A stretch of 7,514 nucleotides of DNA. It comes from Nitrospirota bacterium (GTDB lineage: Bacteria; Nitrospirota; JACRHJ01). Shown piece after piece: positions 5,811 through 7,514 of the stretch (positions are counted from its first letter, which is position 1; each line of letters opens with the position of its first letter). The DNA is taken from positions 1 through 7,514 of the forward strand of contig DAHWTK010000085.1 in assembly GCA_027328825.1 (NCBI GenBank), read 5' to 3'. A model generated the notes under the pieces. The model worked only from the letters and a program-made list of their open reading frames with translations, made no database searches and had not been told where the DNA came from. A program made the translations under genes and the position numbers.

Positions 5811-7375
5811 GCGAGCAGGCAAGCGTCACACGCGCAGCCTGGTCGATGAGCATCGTAACCGCCGTCTCACGCGTCCTCGGCTTCTTAAGGCTCATGGTAA
5901 TCGCCAGGATTTTCGGCGCGGGAATGGTTACGGACGCCTTTTTTCAGGCATTCAGGATAAGCAACATCCTCCGCCAGCTTCTTGCCGAAGGCTCTATGTC
6001 GGCGGCATTCATACCGGTCTTCACGGAATACTTCCACACAAAGTCCAAAGAAGAAGCAAGGGAACTGGCAAGCACCGTATTCTATCTCCTTCTTATCATC
6101 TGCATTGGAGTGGTGGCTCTCGGTATCGCCTTCTCTCCGGCGGTTGTAAGCGCAATCGCGCACGGCTGGGTTGATGATCCCCAAAAGTTCGCACTGACAG
6201 TCCGGCTCACGAGGATAATGTTCCCGTATATACTGTTCGTCGGACTGTCGGCGGTGGTGATGGGCATCCTGAACTCGCTCGGCTCATTCGCCGCCCCTGC
6301 CGCCGCCCCGATAATGCTGAACCTCTCGATGATAGGATTTGCGCTATGGGTATGTCCGCACATGAATACGCCAATAGTAGGGCTTGCGCTCGGCGTGATA
6401 TTCGGGGGAATTCTTCAGATGCTGATTCAGCTTCCTCCTCTTAAAAAAAGGGGAATGCTGTTTAAATTCGTTATGCGACCACGAGACCCCGGCGTCAAGA
6501 AGATAGGCCGTCTCACGATTCCAGTAATAGGAAGCCAGGCCGCCACCCAGATAAATATCTTCATAAGCAGCCTGATAGCGACGTATCTCCCGCAGGGAAG
6601 CGTTTCCTATCTCCTGTATGCAACTCAGCTCTTTCAGTTCCCGCACGGGATTTTCGGGATTTCAATCGCCACGGCTGTCCTTCCCAGCATGTCGCGCCAG
6701 GCCGCCGCAGGAGACAAAGACGGCCTCAAGGAAACGCTCTCCTTCGGGTTCCGCTACGTCCTGTTCATAATGGTACCCTCGATGGTGGGCCTCATAGTCC
6801 TGCGCGTCCCTATTACAAGCCTACTGTTCCAGAGAGGCACGTTCACCTACGCGGACACGCTAAACGTCGCCTACGCCCTGATGTTCTACTCAACTGGCCT
6901 GTGGGCCTATTCCGGCGTCAGGATACTTAACGCCGCATTTTATTCGCTACACGACACAAGAACACCTCTGATAGGGGCGTTCGTAGCAGTATTAGTCAAT
7001 GCGGCCTTGAGCCTTCTTCTTATGGGCCCGCTCAAACACGGCGGCCTCGCACTCGCAACGGCAATAGCCTCTGTGGTTAACATGTTCCTGCTTTTGTTTC
7101 TCTTCAGGGAAAGGATGGGAAGGATAGGCGCCAGAAATATATTGAAATCCGGGCTGAAGACAGCATTCGCCTCCGCCGTCATGGGAGTCGCCTGCTATTT
7201 TATCGCCCGAGGCAACCTGTGGGCGCAAAACGGACACACGGCACAAAAGGCCGGAATAGTTTTCGCGGCAATAGCCGCCGGGCTTGCGGTTTATTTTTTC
7301 ATATTGTATCTTCTGAAAAGCGATGAGCTGTCGTTCATAATCAATACATACAAACGGAAGGTAAAGGCGAAATGA
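5807..7375 (+). CDS. murJ: Lipid II flippase MurJ (MviN family)
   Basis: Polytopic inner-membrane protein of 522 aa (E. coli MurJ 511; 14 TM helices in the family) that moves the peptidoglycan precursor lipid II to the periplasmic face. The signature N-terminal region is clear: SRVLGFLR (21-28), ARIFGAGMVTDAFFQAFRISN (33-53) and LLAEGSMSAAFIPVFTEY (58-75). R22, R28, D43, R56 and E61 line up, at a constant offset of four, with E. coli R18, R24, D39, R52 and E57 as I recall them. In TM8, YATQLFQFPHGIFGI (271-285) has T273-Q274 where E. coli has Asp269-Arg270. Hydrophobic segments run to the C-terminus, which ends in a basic tail (YKRKVKAK). It starts within the kinase stop codon (ATGA, 5807-5810), with only a distant AGGCGG at 5789-5794, so translational coupling is likely, and it overlaps the next gene the same way. 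Confidence 0.96.
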   Translation: MSEQASVTRAAWSMSIVTAVSRVLGFLRLMVIARIFGAGMVTDAFFQAFRISNILRQLLAEGSMSAAFIPVFTEYFHTKSKEEARELASTVFYLLLIICIGVVALGIAFSPAVVSAIAHGWVDDPQKFALTVRLTRIMFPYILFVGLSAVVMGILNSLGSFAAPAAAPIMLNLSMIGFALWVCPHMNTPIVGLALGVIFGGILQMLIQLPPLKKRGMLFKFVMRPRDPGVKKIGRLTIPVIGSQAATQINIFISSLIATYLPQGSVSYLLYATQLFQFPHGIFGISIATAVLPSMSRQAAAGDKDGLKETLSFGFRYVLFIMVPSMVGLIVLRVPITSLLFQRGTFTYADTLNVAYALMFYSTGLWAYSGVRILNAAFYSLHDTRTPLIGAFVAVLVNAALSLLLMGPLKHGGLALATAIASVVNMFLLLFLFRERMGRIGARNILKSGLKTAFASAVMGVACYFIARGNLWAQNGHTAQKAGIVFAAIAAGLAVYFFILYLLKSDELSFIINTYKRKVKAK

Positions 7376-7514
7376 TTTTTCAGACTGTCGTGGTCGGCCC
7401 GCTCGCCGTAAATTGCTATATCGCAGGTTCCGAGATTACCCGTGAGGCGGCGGTAATAGACCCGGGCGGCGATGCCGGGAAGATAATCGAAGCGCTGCAA
7501 AAAAACAACCTGAA
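7372..7514 (+). CDS. MBL-fold metallo-hydrolase, 5' part (GloB-like), cut by window end
   Basis: The first 47 codons are visible. The ATG at 7372 lies in an ATGA overlap with the murJ stop, with AAAGG four bases before it (7363-7367). The N-terminus contains VGPLAVNCYIAG (8-19), then EAAVIDPGGDAGKIIEAL (25-42). This is the opening beta-hairpin and the VIDPGGD turn typical of small metallo-beta-lactamase-fold hydrolases related to hydroxyacylglutathione hydrolase (glyoxalase II/YcbL-type). The HxHxDH metal-binding motif expected about 15-25 residues further on lies outside the window, so neither metal binding nor substrate can be judged. The reading frame is intact to the end. The superfamily call is good; an exact function (thioester hydrolase or other) is not supported. 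Confidence 0.88.
   Translation, partial: MIFQTVVVGPLAVNCYIAGSEITREAAVIDPGGDAGKIIEALQKNNL

Noticed and set aside
1..7514. Mobile element, phage, CRISPR, toxin-antitoxin or defence system.
   Set aside because: All genes are assigned to housekeeping or signalling families, the only gap is 97 bases, and no terminal inverted repeats, spaced direct repeats, integrase or transposase are visible.

Overview
The window is a compact block of chromosomal housekeeping genes from a Gram-negative (diderm) bacterium. An LptE-type lipopolysaccharide-transport lipoprotein and the lipid II flippase MurJ imply an outer membrane and peptidoglycan. The protein sequences and the gene order leuS-lptE-holA-rpsT suggest a Desulfobacterota/Nitrospirota-like ('deltaproteobacterial') lineage. 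This is a judgement from remembered family sequences and was not tested by search. ATA (Ile) and AGG (Arg) codons are frequent throughout, so they are not rare codons here. I see no mobile element, CRISPR array, tRNA, rRNA or phage gene, and nothing that clearly looks recently transferred.

Layout. Bases 1-3569 (+ strand) hold a tightly packed operon: the 3' part of leuS (leucyl-tRNA synthetase), lptE (LPS assembly lipoprotein) and holA (DNA polymerase III delta, clamp loader). The first junction has a 3-base gap and the second is a one-base stop/start overlap. The same three-gene order is known in Escherichia coli (leuS-lptE-holA). rpsT (ribosomal protein S20) lies on the - strand at 3566-3838, convergent with holA, and both stop codons sit in one TTAA. 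Its start is a UUG codon behind a good Shine-Dalgarno.

The only real intergenic space is 3839-3935. It holds the rpsT promoter and leader, with a small hairpin, and a candidate weak promoter for the rightward genes. The two promoters overlap back to back. From 3936 a second + strand operon runs off the window: a membrane sensor histidine kinase (double-Cache-like sensor, HAMP, coiled coil, HisKA, HATPase_c), murJ, and the first 47 codons of an MBL-fold hydrolase. Each of these two junctions is a 4-base ATGA overlap, so the three are probably co-transcribed and translationally coupled.

How the genes relate. Most are core growth functions: translation, replication, outer-membrane and cell-wall assembly. 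The least ordinary item is the histidine kinase, which has no response regulator within the window and is coupled to an essential cell-wall gene. Two further points are worth checking. MurJ carries Thr-Gln where the Asp-Arg pair of E. coli MurJ TM8 is expected. The sensor domain has Asn where amino-acid-binding dCache domains have Arg. I do not see a convincing previously undescribed multi-gene system.
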